Positions 1 through 11,668 of a stretch of 64,000 nucleotides of DNA are shown here, in pieces. Both the position numbers and the translations under genes were made by a program. Each line of letters starts with the position of its first letter. Within the stretch, counting starts at the first letter, position 1. The stretch is from Ashinkailepas kermadecensis (lineage: Eukaryota > Arthropoda > Thecostraca > Neolepadidae), in contig JAOTOM010004863.1 in assembly GCA_034440615.1 (NCBI GenBank), positions 383,001-447,000 of the forward strand, written 5' to 3'. The notes beneath the pieces are model-generated. The model was given only the letters and a program-made list of their open reading frames with translations. It was not told the DNA's origin and did not search any database.

Positions 1-321
1 CACCCAGAGGCAAGTCCCTGTTGTCGGTGACTTCAGCGTCCCGGACGTCGGATGGCCTTCCGACCACGACACGTCCGCCGTCACACCTTCGTGCGAGATC
101 GCATGTCACGCTGAGCAGGTCGTATGGCAGACGGACGCAATGTTGCCGGCCTGAGGCAGCACGTCACCGAGCCCACCAGGCGTGCCCACTTTCAGACGTG
201 GTTTTTCACATTGCGCCCCAGTTGAATACATTGTCCGTGCTGGAATCTTGCAATCTGACCGTGCTGAGGTGATGATGTGGCCAGTTATTTCTGCTTAAAG
301 GCTCCCCGCTGCCGCTGGTAA
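1..321. other. unassigned sequence left of the first microsatellite
   Basis: No recognisable gene. An 83-codon frame on the + strand has no domain I know. Confidence 0.5.
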
Positions 322-905
<584 letters not shown>

Positions 906-2985
906 ATTTCTATACAGCTTTGAGCTATTGGAGAACAGGCTTTGACAGGATGCGGAGGTTTTTAGAGTTGATTCCCCGGAACGTTATACGTGAAGTGGCT
1001 GGATGAATATGCTGGATATGCTTTATGATGCATGGGAAGCAGCAATTCGAGAGCATGCAGCGTCGGTTGTATTGCTTCGCCGGAATCAGACTTGGTTTGA
1101 TGCTGAGGTGGGACGCGTACTGCGAGAAGAAGAGGCTTTTACAGCACTGTGCCGAGCAAGACACCACTTAATGACATATTGAGTACAGAAGCGTCGCCGT
1201 TTAAAAAAAAATGTAATTCCAAATATTATCAATATGTGAAGGGACTGATTGGAGATGTGAAAACTAATCCCAAAAGGTTTGGGTCTTAAGTGCATCAAGG
1301 GGTCGAAAGAACAGTTGCCGGTGCTTTGGGATGGCGCCATCGAAGGAGTGGAGATGCAGACCGTACCAACCGTCTAAATCGTACTTTTGCGGCGAAATTT
1401 TGATGCGCAGATGTTGCTGCATATCCGGACGCGCCGATATATGGCGTACCTAACCTAGACAATGCAGCATGTCAGAGCCCAAGTAACAAGACCAACCACA
1501 CTCGCCGCTCACCGTGAGTTTGGATGCGCATGGTAATGGCTGGCCACTGTTGATTACATGGCGAGTTTTGGCCGTCCCGGACAAGCCACGGTGAACCGTG
1601 TTGGTGACCTCTCGTCAACGTACGGGTCAGTACGTCAGTACGTAGGTCAGTGCCAGAAGGAAGTCAAGGATGCCGTCATAAATATGGTCACCGTCATAAA
1701 TATGGTCACGTATTTCCCTCAGGGCTATCTGCACCATACTCCCGTCCTACATTAATCGTTTCCGCAAATACCAGTAGGATTGCTGGATGAAGTTCTCGTT
1801 TTAAAGATGCTGTCAAAAAGTATCAGCTTTGTTTTGCATGACGAATGAGCTACGTTGAATGCATGCGATATTGCACTATGTTAATGATCCTATGTGAACG
1901 GAAAAAGTGAAAATAGCCATTTCGGGCTAGGAGCATTTTAGTGACACACGCTCCACACTTTGTCGATGTTGACGAAGAGTAACAATCGCAGATGTGTAAT
2001 CGCTATTGATATACATACATCACTTGCTTGTTACAAAATGTTACTTCCGATGTTTACCTACACTGCCATGTCTTAATACCTGGATGCTTTCATGATAACG
2101 GCAATAAGGAGTATGTTTACAGATGAAATATTGGTTTCGATGTCATGTATATCTGAAAATTGCTGCAGGCTGAATATAATAGCGCTTGATGTGTCAGTTT
2201 GTAATCAAACAAGCGCTATGGGTAGCGAGGGTACAACAGTAGATAGGCTCGATTTGAACAAACAAAAAATAAACCAATTCCTCTGTTCACTGCATCGCGT
2301 CTTGAATTTCGGAAAGGACCTTTGAAGAAATATATAGCATGCAATTAAACGTCGGCACTCTGGAAGTCCATGGCCAGTTTTGGAACTACGTGAATACCTC
2401 ATCAAGGCCCCCAACTCGTCCAGCCCTAATGGGCGATCAGCCGGAAAAGTGGGCCGGGATGCCGCATTGTGCCAGTGATTACCGTAATGATCGGCGATGG
2501 GAATGGGTGCCAGACTTGGCCGCACCATGTTAGCGCACCGCCGCACCGCACCTCCCCCCCTTAGGTCACTGACCTTCACCCCTGGATGTACTAGCACGTC
2601 CTACTGCGTATGTCCTCAAAGTATGGCAGCTTTCGCACATTTCTAATTGTGCCACGTGTCAAATATATGCACGCTGCAAGAAATGTGCTTGTCCTGTTCG
2701 TAATGTGTTTGTGTGTGTCGCTATTTTATATGCGAGCAGTGTGGTGCAGCATCCTGCAGTATGCATGCTTTTCAATGATGTCCCCGGTATTATTGTCTGT
2801 TTATCCACCCATCGGTCTGTGAACGGCCCGCAGGCTATTTACTACTCGATATGCGTTCTTATTCGCCTCGTTTTAGTTGCCGCACGCATGTTTTGCTACG
2901 ACTTCAGCAGAATTATCTCCGAGGTACATCCCATCGGGGCCTCAGCCCGACTTGATCGGCGACTGTAGCACGTACTGGTCCGTGG
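906..2985. other. 2.1 kb without recognisable genes
   Basis: AT-balanced sequence with only short frames on both strands and no motif I recognise. A small tandem duplication of CGTCATAAATATGGTCAC lies near 1675-1709. Confidence 0.5.
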
Positions 2986-2999
2986 CATGCGTTAGTGCC

Positions 3000-3159
3000 C
3001 GGGGACGAGTGGTCTAGGGGTAAGATGCTCGTCTTACAATCGAAAGGTTGTGGGTTCGAGTCTCACCTGTCGCTACTCTTCGCCCGCGACCAATCGGCGT
3101 GAGAGATTGGCGACGCTACATGACTCAACGGTCGACGCGTCGTGAAACCAATAACCAAC
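3000..3159 (+). mobile_element. SINE family A, copy 1 (tRNA-headed, full length)
   Basis: A 160-bp element with an A box (GGTCTAGGGGTAAGA) and a B box (GGTTCGAGTCTC), then a unique body with GGCGACGCTACATGACTC and a tail GAAACCAATAACCAAC. It is flanked by a perfect 14-bp target duplication, CATGCGTTAGTGCC, at 2986-2999 and 3160-3173, showing recent LINE-type insertion. The T-arm stem pairs well and the anticodon loop position reads TAC here (CAC in the other copies), which hints at a valine tRNA ancestor. Confidence 0.92.
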
Positions 3160-3173
3160 CATGCGTTAGTGCC

Positions 3174-4371
3174 ACAGCATAGGCGCCAGCGCACCACGCA
3201 GCTGCGCGTGACCACGAGCAATGTCGGGTGTCCGAACGGTATTCACCATTCACCGCGATGTCGTAGTAGGTTACCTGATAGCATCGTGGCTATTCACCAT
3301 CGCCGAACACGGGGAAGCCAGCTGGCTTTTGTAATGGCCGGCCGGTCCGAACTGTAGGCTACGGGCGCTCTACTAAGTAATGTGAGTGCTTCTTTCAGGG
3401 ATGATGTGGTGGAACTTGATAGATACTCTGAGGCTGCTTGTGGGTCAGTATATGTATCGCTGCTGCTCTTAATTTACAACTGTGCCGTCACTGTTTAATT
3501 ACTAAATAGCCAGAAGCAAGTTGTTTCGTTCTCTTGTCAGCGACGGTTATGTTGTTTTTCTTCTTTTATGCGATTGAGGCTGCCGCCATACTCGTTGAGA
3601 GGATTGCGTCAGATCAGCGGAAGGGGAATTCTTTTGTATCTCAAACCGGCGAGACACAAATAGAACCCGGGGAGGACGTGTTTATGCAAAAGGTTCAGTG
3701 GAAGTCAGCGAGAAAAAAACGTTCCCCTTCACACAAAATATTGTGTACGGAACCACATTTTGGAAATACTAGAGTGAACATGTTACTCAGGAAGTTCATG
3801 TTACTCATAGAGTCCTCGTTCCTCAGAGAGCCCCCATGTTCCCATGGAGCCCACCAGTGATCAGAGTCAGTTTGCAGGATGTCAGAGCGCTATATGACCT
3901 ATGCAGTCGATGCGCCCCTAAACTACAATAACAAGGATGTCGGAGCTCAGAACTCTGATGTAGAGCAGATGATGCAATGTTGAGAACAGTGTCCGGCTAA
4001 AATTGGCAGCCTGAAGGGTACGGCTGCAGCTGTATGGCAAGTACCATCAGCGCCTCGATTAAGATACAACGGTTAGAAGACACAAAGGGTTCCGAATAAG
4101 TAAACCAAAATATAACGATAATTTCGGTCAAAGATGAAGGATGGCTTAGGTTGCGACGGTAGCGATTGCAATGAACTTATTTCGTGCTTATTTTCCTGCT
4201 TTGTTCTCGTTATAGCGAAAGCTGTGTAACGTTTTCAGTTCCTCCCGTGTGTGTCCTTCCCCCTCCTGTCTCCTCACGGGGTCGATAGTCCACTGAGCCG
4301 TGTGTCATGTTCTGCTCATGGGCGCATCGATCTTCCGGTGGAGTCCATGGCGCGGAATATGACGTCACCAC
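3174..4371. other. no recognisable gene, apart from insertion D1
   Basis: Short frames only, including a 108-codon + strand frame at 3534-3860 with no domain I recognise. Insertion D1 is annotated separately. Confidence 0.5.
3889..3933 (+). mobile_element. ultra-short retroposon-like insertion D1 (45 bp)
   Basis: Core GCAGTCGATGCGCCCCTAAA with tail ACTACAATAACA. Flanked by AGGATGTCAGAGC (3876-3888) and AGGATGTCGGAGC (3934-3946), 12 of 13 identical. Confidence 0.75.
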
Positions 4372-4484
4372 AGACGCAGTGTAGTTTGACGCGGAGTCGC
4401 TTACACTGCGGAGACGCAGTGTAGTTTGACGCGGAGTCACTTGCACTGCTGAGACGCAGTGTAGTTTGACGCGGTTTGACGCGG
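4372..4484. repeat. 40-bp tandem repeat, nearly three copies
   Basis: Units start AGACGCAGTGTAGTTTGACG at 4372, 4412 and 4452, the last one partial. Insertion D2 lies right after it. Confidence 0.9.
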
Positions 4485-4490
4485 CTGTGG

Positions 4491-4540
4491 TCGCGAGTGA
4501 TCAACTCTGGTCGAAGGGCCCTAAAGCCTAAATAACTAAC
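4491..4540 (+). mobile_element. ultra-short retroposon-like insertion D2 (about 50 bp)
   Basis: Core CTGGTCGAAGGGCCCTAAAG with tail AATAACTAAC and the GAGTGATCAA lead-in shared with D3 and D4. The flanks begin with GACGCGG at 4478 and 4541, an imperfect duplication. Confidence 0.55.
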
Positions 4541-5631
4541 GACGCGGTGTGTGACGTCAGCGCAGACGTCGCTCGCCGCGTAATCGGCCCGGGCAGGCGG
4601 GCGCCTTTGTTGCGCCGCCTCCCGCGTCGGCATTGGCGCGGCGTGCAGAGCGAATCTTCTGAAAGGCGGTGAAACGCGCCTGAGGCGCACTGACGGATGT
4701 GCTGCAGCAGGCTGTTTTGATGCGCTGCTGGCGGTGAGGACGATGCCATTTAGCGGATGCGGTGGAGCCGTGCGTGGTTGCGCTGATGGAGGCCTGCCCG
4801 ATTGCACGCGTGGCGACTTATCAAAGCGCGCCGCTTCAAGTCCGGCAACTAAATAACCCACGCCGCCGCCTGTGTGGTAACAGATCAGTGGATGCTCCAT
4901 TTGTTGCGTGTGGTAACACATCGGTGTGGTGACATGTGCGTGGTAGCAAATCAAACATCAAACTGCGCCGTTGCACGCGTGGTAGCAAATGAAGTCGCAA
5001 ACGGCTGCAGTCGTCACGCGGGTCGACAAGCTTGTAGTGCTCGGAAGTAGCTCCATCCGCGGAGGTGACAGGCAAGCTATGGTGCAAAACGGAATAAATG
5101 CATTATTTTCGTTTGTTTTCCAAACTGGGCCCAACATGTCGAAAATTGACAGCGGCAGGCGACACGAAATTAAAGTTACGGATAAAGAGAATCGAATGCA
5201 GTTACCAACCATTAGCGAATCATCACCAATTAGAGGTAGGGTATTTTGCAATCCGATACTTTGAAGATACTTCAATTTATTAAGGGTATGCACTGATAGA
5301 GCGTGTTATATTTTTAGCGATTCGACAAACATCAATCTTGAACAAAGCTTACGAGCACTTCACGAACAATATTTGGATGAAATTGGTAAAAGAAATGAAA
5401 AGAGCACATCTGACTTTAGTGCAAAGTGAGTCCTTATGGAGTGAATCAGTAGGGGCGTTGAACGAGAGAGGGAAGTGCTAAAACCGCGAATGAAGTCGCA
5501 TCTCCATGTGTATCAATCATGGTCACCGTTGGAAGTATCGGGCCGTTTGGGTTTAAGTTCCGAAGGGACGAGAGTGGACACTAAGCTCTTCTTGCGCGTT
5601 GCAACCCGGTCGACCAGGAGGTATTGACCGG
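4541..5631. other. unassigned GC-rich then AT-rich sequence
   Basis: Left half (to about 5000) is CpG-rich with frames open on the - strand (for example 4316-4954) that match nothing I know and are probably compositional. Small repeats of GTGGTAGCAAAT and TGGTAACA occur at 4877-4990. Right half is AT-rich and featureless. Confidence 0.45.
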
Positions 5632-7843
5632 TAGTGTGGGTCAGCGGCAGGTGGTGTGGGTCAGCGGACAGTGGTGTGGGTCAGCGGCAGGTGGTGTGGG
5701 TCAGTGGCAGGTGGTGTGGGTCAGTGGCAGGTGGTGTTGGTCAGCGGACAGTGGTGTAGATTGGCAGACAGTGGTGTGGGTCAGCGGGCCGGTGGTGTGG
5801 GTCAGCGGCAGGTGGTGTGTGTCAGCGGCAGGTGGTGTGGGTCAGTGGTGTGGGTCAGCGGCAGGTGGTGTGAGTCAGCGGACAGTGGTGTGGGTCAGCG
5901 GGCCGGTGGTGTGGGTCAGCGGCAGGTGGTGTGGGTCAGTGGTGTGGGTCAGCGGACAGTGGTGTGGGTCAGCGGCAGGTGGTGTGAGTCAGCGGACAGT
6001 GGTGTGGGTCAGCGGCAGGTGGTGTGGGTCAGCGGACATTGGTGTGGGTCAGCGGGCCGGTGGTGTGGGTCAGCGGCAGGTGGTGTGGGTCGGTGGTGTG
6101 GGTCAGCGGACAGTGGTGTGGGTCAGCGGACAGTGGTGTGGGTCAGCGGGCCGGTGGTGTGGGTCAGCGGACAGTGGGTGGGTCAGCGGGCCGGTGGTGT
6201 GGGTCGCGGGCCGGTGGTGTGAGTCAGCGGACAGTGGTGTGGGTCGCGGGGTGGTGTGAGTCGCGGACATTGGTGTGGGTCAGCGGACGTGGTGTGGGTC
6301 AGCGGGCCGGTGGTGTGGGTCAGCGGGCCGGTGGTGTGGGTCAGCGGACAGTGGTGTGGGTCAGCGGACAGGTGGTGTGGGTCAGCGGGCCGGTGGTGTG
6401 GGTCAGCGGGCCGGTGGTGTGAGTCAGCGGACAGTGGTGTGGGTCAGCGGGCCGGTGGTGTGGGTCAGCGGCGGTGGTGTGGGTCGGTGGTGTGAGTCAG
6501 CGGACAGTGGTGTGGGTCAGCGGGCCGGTGGTGTGGGTCAGCGGCAGGTGGTGTGGGTCGGTGGTGTGAGTCAGCGGACAGTGGTGTGGGTCAGCGGGCC
6601 GGTGGTGTGGGTCAGCGGCAGGTGGTGTGGGTCAGCGGGCCGGTGGTGTGAGTCAGCGGACAGTGGTGTGGGTCAGCGGGCCGGTGGTGTGGGTCAGCGG
6701 GCCGGTGGTGTGAGTCAGCGGACAGTGGTGTGGGTCAGCGGCAGGTGGTGTGGGTCAGCGGGCCGGTGGTGTGGGTCAGCGGGCAGGTGGTGTGAGTCAG
6801 CGGACAGTGGTGTGGGTCAGCGGACAGTGGTGTGGGTCAGCGGGCCGGTGGTGTGGGTCAGCGGGCCGGTGGTGTGAGTCAGCGGACAGTGGTGTGGGTC
6901 AGCGGGCCGGTGGTGTGGGTCAGCGGGCCGGTGGTGTGAGTCAGCGGACAGTGGTGTGGGTCAGCGGGCCGGTGGTGTGGGTCAGCGGGCCGGTGGTGTG
7001 AGTCAGCGGACAGTGGTGTGGGTCAGCGGGCCGGTGGTGTGGGTGGGAGGTGGTGTGGGTCAGCGGGCCGGTGGTGTGAGTCAGCGGACAGTGGTGTGGG
7101 TCAGCGGGCCGGTGGTGTGGGTCAGCGGGCCGGTGGTGTGAGTCAGCGGACAGTGGTGTGGGTCAGCGGCAGGTGGTGTGAGTCAGCGGACATTGGTGTG
7201 GAGTCAGCGGACAGTGGTGTGGGTCAGCGGGCCGGTGGTGTGGGTCAGCGGGCCGGTGGTGTGGGTCAGCGGACAGTGGTGTGGGTCAGCGGACAGGTGG
7301 TGTGGGTCAGCGGGCCGGTGGTGTGGGTCAGCGGGCCGGTGGTGTGAGTCAGCGGACAGTGGTGTGGGTCAGCGGGCCGGTGGTGTGGGTCAGCGGCAGG
7401 TGGTGTGGGTCGGTGGTGTGAGTCAGCGGACAGTGGTGTGGGTCAGCGGGCCGGTGGTGTGAGTCAGCGGACAGTGGTGTGGGTCAGCGGCAGGTGGTGT
7501 GAGTCAGCGGACATTGGTGTGGGTCAGCGGACAGTGGTGTGGGTAAGCGGGCCGGTGGTGTGGGTCAGCGGGCCGGTGGTGTGAGTCAGCGGACAGTGGT
7601 GTGGGTCAGCGGGCCGGTGGTGTGGGTCAGCGGACAGTGGTGTGGGTCAGCGGGCCGGTGGTGTGGGTCAGCGGACAGTGGTGTGGGTCAGCGGCAGGTG
7701 GTGTGAGTCAGCGGACAGTGGTGTGGGTCAGCGGGCCGGTGGTGTGGGTCAGCGGACAGTGGTGTGGGTCAGCGGCAGGTGGTGTGAGTCAGCGGACAGT
7801 GGTGTGGGTCAGCGGCAGGTGATGCGGGTCAGCGGGCCGGTGG
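5632..7843. repeat. 2.2 kb minisatellite, unit about 19 bp (GTGTGGGTCAGCGG core)
   Basis: Over 100 units built on GGTGTGGGTCAGCGG joined by three linkers: CAGT, CAGG or GGCCGGT type. Variant units (GTGTGAGTCAGCGGACA versus GTGGGTCAGCGGGCCGG) alternate, forming higher-order blocks in the right half. Open frames across it are by-products of the repeat. Confidence 0.97.
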
Positions 7844-8517
7844 CCTTACATGAGTTGATATGTCTTCTACGTGTATTACAATGTCTGCACTCTTTGAAGG
7901 ACACCGTAGGTTAATGATCCAAGTGACTGGCTGGCCTAAGTTGATCCTCTACTTACGGACAATTGGACTTTATTGCTGTTGTTGCTGAACCTGACCGGCC
8001 TGACCCTCCAATTAGGAGCGTCAATTTCTGAAAATTATTGGATGGACGGGAAATATATGAGGAAATTGGGGGGGGGGGCAAATCGATTGGAGGTCCGCCC
8101 ATCGGGGCCATATTAAAAATGAAAATGATTGAGCAAGAAGGGAGGCAAGGCCCCTCCAAGGGCCATAAATCGGCACCCATGCTTCTAATGCGAACCACCT
8201 GCTAAAGAAACACGATTATAAAAAGTCATCATGTCTCTCCAATGAAGTATATATTATTAACTGACATTATTTAGGCAAAATGCTCACGTAGTTCCTTAGT
8301 AAACTCTACGCAATTTTCTCCGGAAAAATTTATGGCCATGATGTAATTAACGAATTCAGAGTTAAAGCGTGGAGTAGTTTATGGGCACCATTACTCAGCT
8401 GCTGAAAAACTGAGCGCACGTGACGCTTTTAGTTCTGGCACATCCAACTAGGCAGTGCGTTGCGTGAGTTCAACTTCCGTAGAGCTTGTCCGAAATCAAG
8501 AACCTATGTGTGTATAT
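7844..8517. other. unassigned, with a G9 run
   Basis: No gene seen. A run of nine G lies near 8070. Confidence 0.5.
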
Positions 8518-8648
8518 AGGTACGTATGTATGCATGTGCCCATACATGTATGCATGTGTGTATGCATGTATGTGTAAATGCATATATGTATGTGCGTATG
8601 TATGCATGCATGCATGTATGTATGTACGTATGTATGCATGTGTGCATT
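8518..8648. repeat. TATG/CATG-rich imperfect microsatellite
   Basis: Imperfect TGTATGCATG, GTATGTATG and GCATGCATG repeats over 130 bp. Confidence 0.9.
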
Positions 8649-10019
8649 AGTTCATTTGGTGTTCATCATGATGGTTGATCAAGCCGAACGTCATGACGTG
8701 ACATGGTAGAAACTGCAATTAAAATAAGGAGCATGCTACGACTAGTTAAACGAACACCGACACGAGCGATGTAATCACCCGGACCATCACGCGCAGCACA
8801 CTGCCGACGTGGTGACCCGACAGGTCACGGGTCAGCTTATCGTCGCCAGATGTCATCATGCTGGGCGCAGCCAGTCACCACCTACGGCCTCACGCTCCGG
8901 ATGTAGGAGTGTTTCCTGCAGCCTGGGGCGCGCTGTTCCGCATAGCAGGTGCCCTGCATAGAGCGAACGCTTGGGTAGTTCAGTCCGGACTTTGGGGGCA
9001 GCTGTAGCCGATGTGTGTTTGTGGAGCGTGTGTTTAGCGAGGAGACAAAATACCGGTACTGCAACTGTCCATGTGACTGGAGCGTGCCTCATATTATCCG
9101 ATATTTTGGTGGATGCTAATCGCCTTGGATGCGATCCGGTTTGAACGAGGGAAATAGCCAATGTGGGAAATGCATGTCATATCAGGCATAAGTATAGCTT
9201 CCTCTCAATGTCAAGGGTATGGTGGGGAAAGTGCGCATTTTGGCTCCTCCTTGCCGCGAGCATTTTATTGACGCCGACCCGGACGTCAGCAAGCTCAACA
9301 ACTGCACTTCGACATTGAAACGTGCAACGATTCGCTGATGAGGTCCCGGCGGCGCCAGCGTGGCACCTGCAGCCAGCCTCGGGTGTGGGTAAGCCACGCG
9401 TCGTGCCGACAGTGGCCGGTTGACCGTCCGTCCTGCTTCCAAACAAAATCGCCGTGACTTCCTGTAGCCTCCCCGACAGCGTCTCCACCGAGTCACGTGA
9501 CGAGTGGCGGCCCGCTGAAGGTGCACGTTTCTCTAATGATTGTGTGGGCGGGTACGTCTCGAAAGTCTTTTGTCCGGCTGTATCTCTGTCGTTTGGTTGG
9601 CGTTCGGAGATGGCCGCCCGATTTCCCCGGCTCGGAAAACGTGCACCAGCTGGGACGATTCCGAAGCGTCACTGTCTGGTCGGTCTGCGTCTGTCTGTCT
9701 GGTCTGCGTCTGCGTCACTGTCTGGCCGGTCTGCGCGCCTGCTCTGAACTATGGTGTCCGCAGGCACAGTCTGGAAGCATACACCACACACTCTTCATCA
9801 CCGTATGGCGTAACGGTCGCATCCCGAGCACTTGCGGCTCGGCTTCCCGTAGCGCTCCGCAACAGCGGATGGCGTGGTCACCTTCTTCTTGCCATCGAGC
9901 CCGGATCAACTGCATCGCCATCCCCGGTGGGCACCAGGCGGCTGTCTCATTGCAGCTGCGTAAATCAGCCAACAAATCGTCACGTTCTGACAGCGATTGC
10001 GGTGAATGGGCGTCCGTGT
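8649..10019. other. unassigned sequence
   Basis: Several overlapping frames on both strands (for example 9182-9526 - and 9497-10195 +), none with a recognisable domain. GC content is high, which favours chance frames. Confidence 0.45.
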
Positions 10020-10282
10020 CTTCCAAGCTGGGTACGTCCTCCCAGTTGGACACGTCCTCCAAGTTGGACACGTCCTCCAAGTTGGACACGTCCTCCCAGT
10101 TGGACACATCCTCCCAGTTGGATACGTCCTCCCAGTTGAACACGTCCCCCCCCCAGTCGGACGTCCTCCGAGTCGGATACGTCCTCCCAGTCTGACCTCC
10201 TCTCAGTCGGTCACGTCCCCCCAGTCGGATGTCCTCCCAGCTGGATACGTCCTCCCAGTCGGATACGCCCCCCCCAGTTGGA
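10020..10282. repeat. 18-bp minisatellite (CACGTCCTCCCAGTTGGA)
   Basis: About 14 units, the left ones regular and the right ones degenerate, with short C-runs. The 18-bp unit keeps frames open on both strands. Confidence 0.93.
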
Positions 10283-10597
10283 CGGCGCGATTTATCTGAC
10301 AGGATCAGATTAACCGCTGCCAGACCGGCCAAGTTATGTAGCGGGAATATGTTGAGCAGGGCATCTGCAAGGCAGTCAGGACTCTGTCGAAAATTAGGAA
10401 TCAACAGAGCAGTGAGAAATTCCTGATTTACTGCCCGCCGACGTCAACAATGAACTGTGTGCACTATTGCGCAGAAATCGCCATACTATGCCAGACATGC
10501 TCTCGTTCACTGTGGTGGACTGGTGGCGGAAGGCCGCCTACTCTGATGCGTCTGTGGGAACATTATTACCTTCCTTCAACAAACACGCTTTTATGTG

Positions 10598-10652
10598 TGG
10601 GCGCGAATGATCAAGTCTGGTCGAGGCGCCCTAAAGCCCAAATAACTAACTA
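10598..10652 (+). mobile_element. ultra-short retroposon-like insertion D3 (55 bp)
   Basis: Core GGTCGAGGCGCCCTAAAGCC, tail AAATAACTAACTA, lead-in GCGAATGATCAA. Flanks ACGCTTTTATGTG (10585-10597) and ACGCTTTGATGTG (10653-10665), 12 of 13 identical. Confidence 0.72.
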
Positions 10653-10665
10653 ACGCTTTGATGTG

Positions 10666-11359
10666 ATATACCGCCACCCGTGAGGATTAATTACCGGCTA
10701 CTATAAGAGTATTGCAGATTGGATGTAATCACAGTTCTGGGCGCCAATTTACCCTGGTAGTCGACGCACGCCCTAAGCTCCAATTCATCACCATCTGATG
10801 TGTCTGGTTGGGGTTGGCCTGCATCAGAACTTGGTGCCTGGCTTGTGCCGGCGCACTTTCTCGTCGTGTGCTGCTAGCACGTACTAGACTCGATTTACAT
10901 TGTATTGCATTGAACCTTGAGCTGGACGATAGCTACACACATTTTAATTTCACCTCATGGTTTGTGACTATTCGCAAAATTAACATACAGAGCCCTACGT
11001 TCAAATATTATCCTCTTGAAGCTGGTGAACCTCGAAGCGCATTTCATTTCAATGGTCCATTATTCCTATGGACATGCATACTTAGGAGCGGTCATTTAAC
11101 ATGAAAACAAATATTGGGAGAGGAAAGTGGAGCCATACGTTGCGCATCGTGTCCAACATTAATTTCAAGGGGCAATATTTTATGTTGCGAAATATTCCCT
11201 TTCCTCCCTCTACAGCGTTAAAATAATGTTTTTTTTTCGTCAGGTGTGAGATGTCGAAGCGAGTACAGTAGGATGTCGAAATTTACCATGGAAGCATGCC
11301 ATTTAAAATATTGTTTCAGTCCTTCAAGGTCCATTTCAGCTAATAGTGTACTCATCAAC
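10666..11359. other. unassigned AT-rich sequence
   Basis: No gene or repeat recognised; family B SINE follows. Confidence 0.5.
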
Positions 11360-11668
11360 CGCCCGGTAGCTCAGTTGGTTAGAGCGCTGGCCTGCACTGG
11401 TCTCCCCTATCCTGGCAACACAGGGTTCGAGTCGCTTCTCGTGCTCGCATCTAGCCCCCGGCTGGGAGGGTCAGTTGGCAACGGGCCCGATAAGGCTGGG
11501 GACGAGCTACCGGTCGGCCGTGTCGGTGCATTGGCGGCACGTTAAACTTTCGGTCAAAATTTTGCCGTTGGACTGGAATTCATGGATCGGGTGGTGGGGC
11601 CAGGGTTCACGCGACAAGCTCTGCTTAGCAACAGGACCCTGGTTCATAAAGCCACCCCAGCAATAACT
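11360..11668 (+). mobile_element. SINE family B, copy 1 (tRNA-headed, about 300 bp)
   Basis: The head has an excellent A box (TAGCTCAGTTGGTTAGAGCG) and B box (GGGTTCGAGTCGC), with a longer spacer between them than in a normal tRNA. A 220-bp body follows, including GGCACGTTAAACTTTCGGTC, GGTGGTGGGGCCAG and a tail GGACCCTGGTTCATAAAGCC. I see no clean target duplication. Confidence 0.8.

Noticed and set aside
3000..3075. Functional tRNA gene (also at 11360, 32773 and 41703)
   Set aside because: The heads have A and B boxes but poor anticodon or acceptor pairing, and are followed by shared SINE bodies with target duplications.
5632..7843. Glycine/tryptophan/serine-rich repeat proteins (VVWVSGQWCGSA type)
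   Set aside because: Many overlapping frames in one direction across a short-unit minisatellite; no unique coding sequence on either side.
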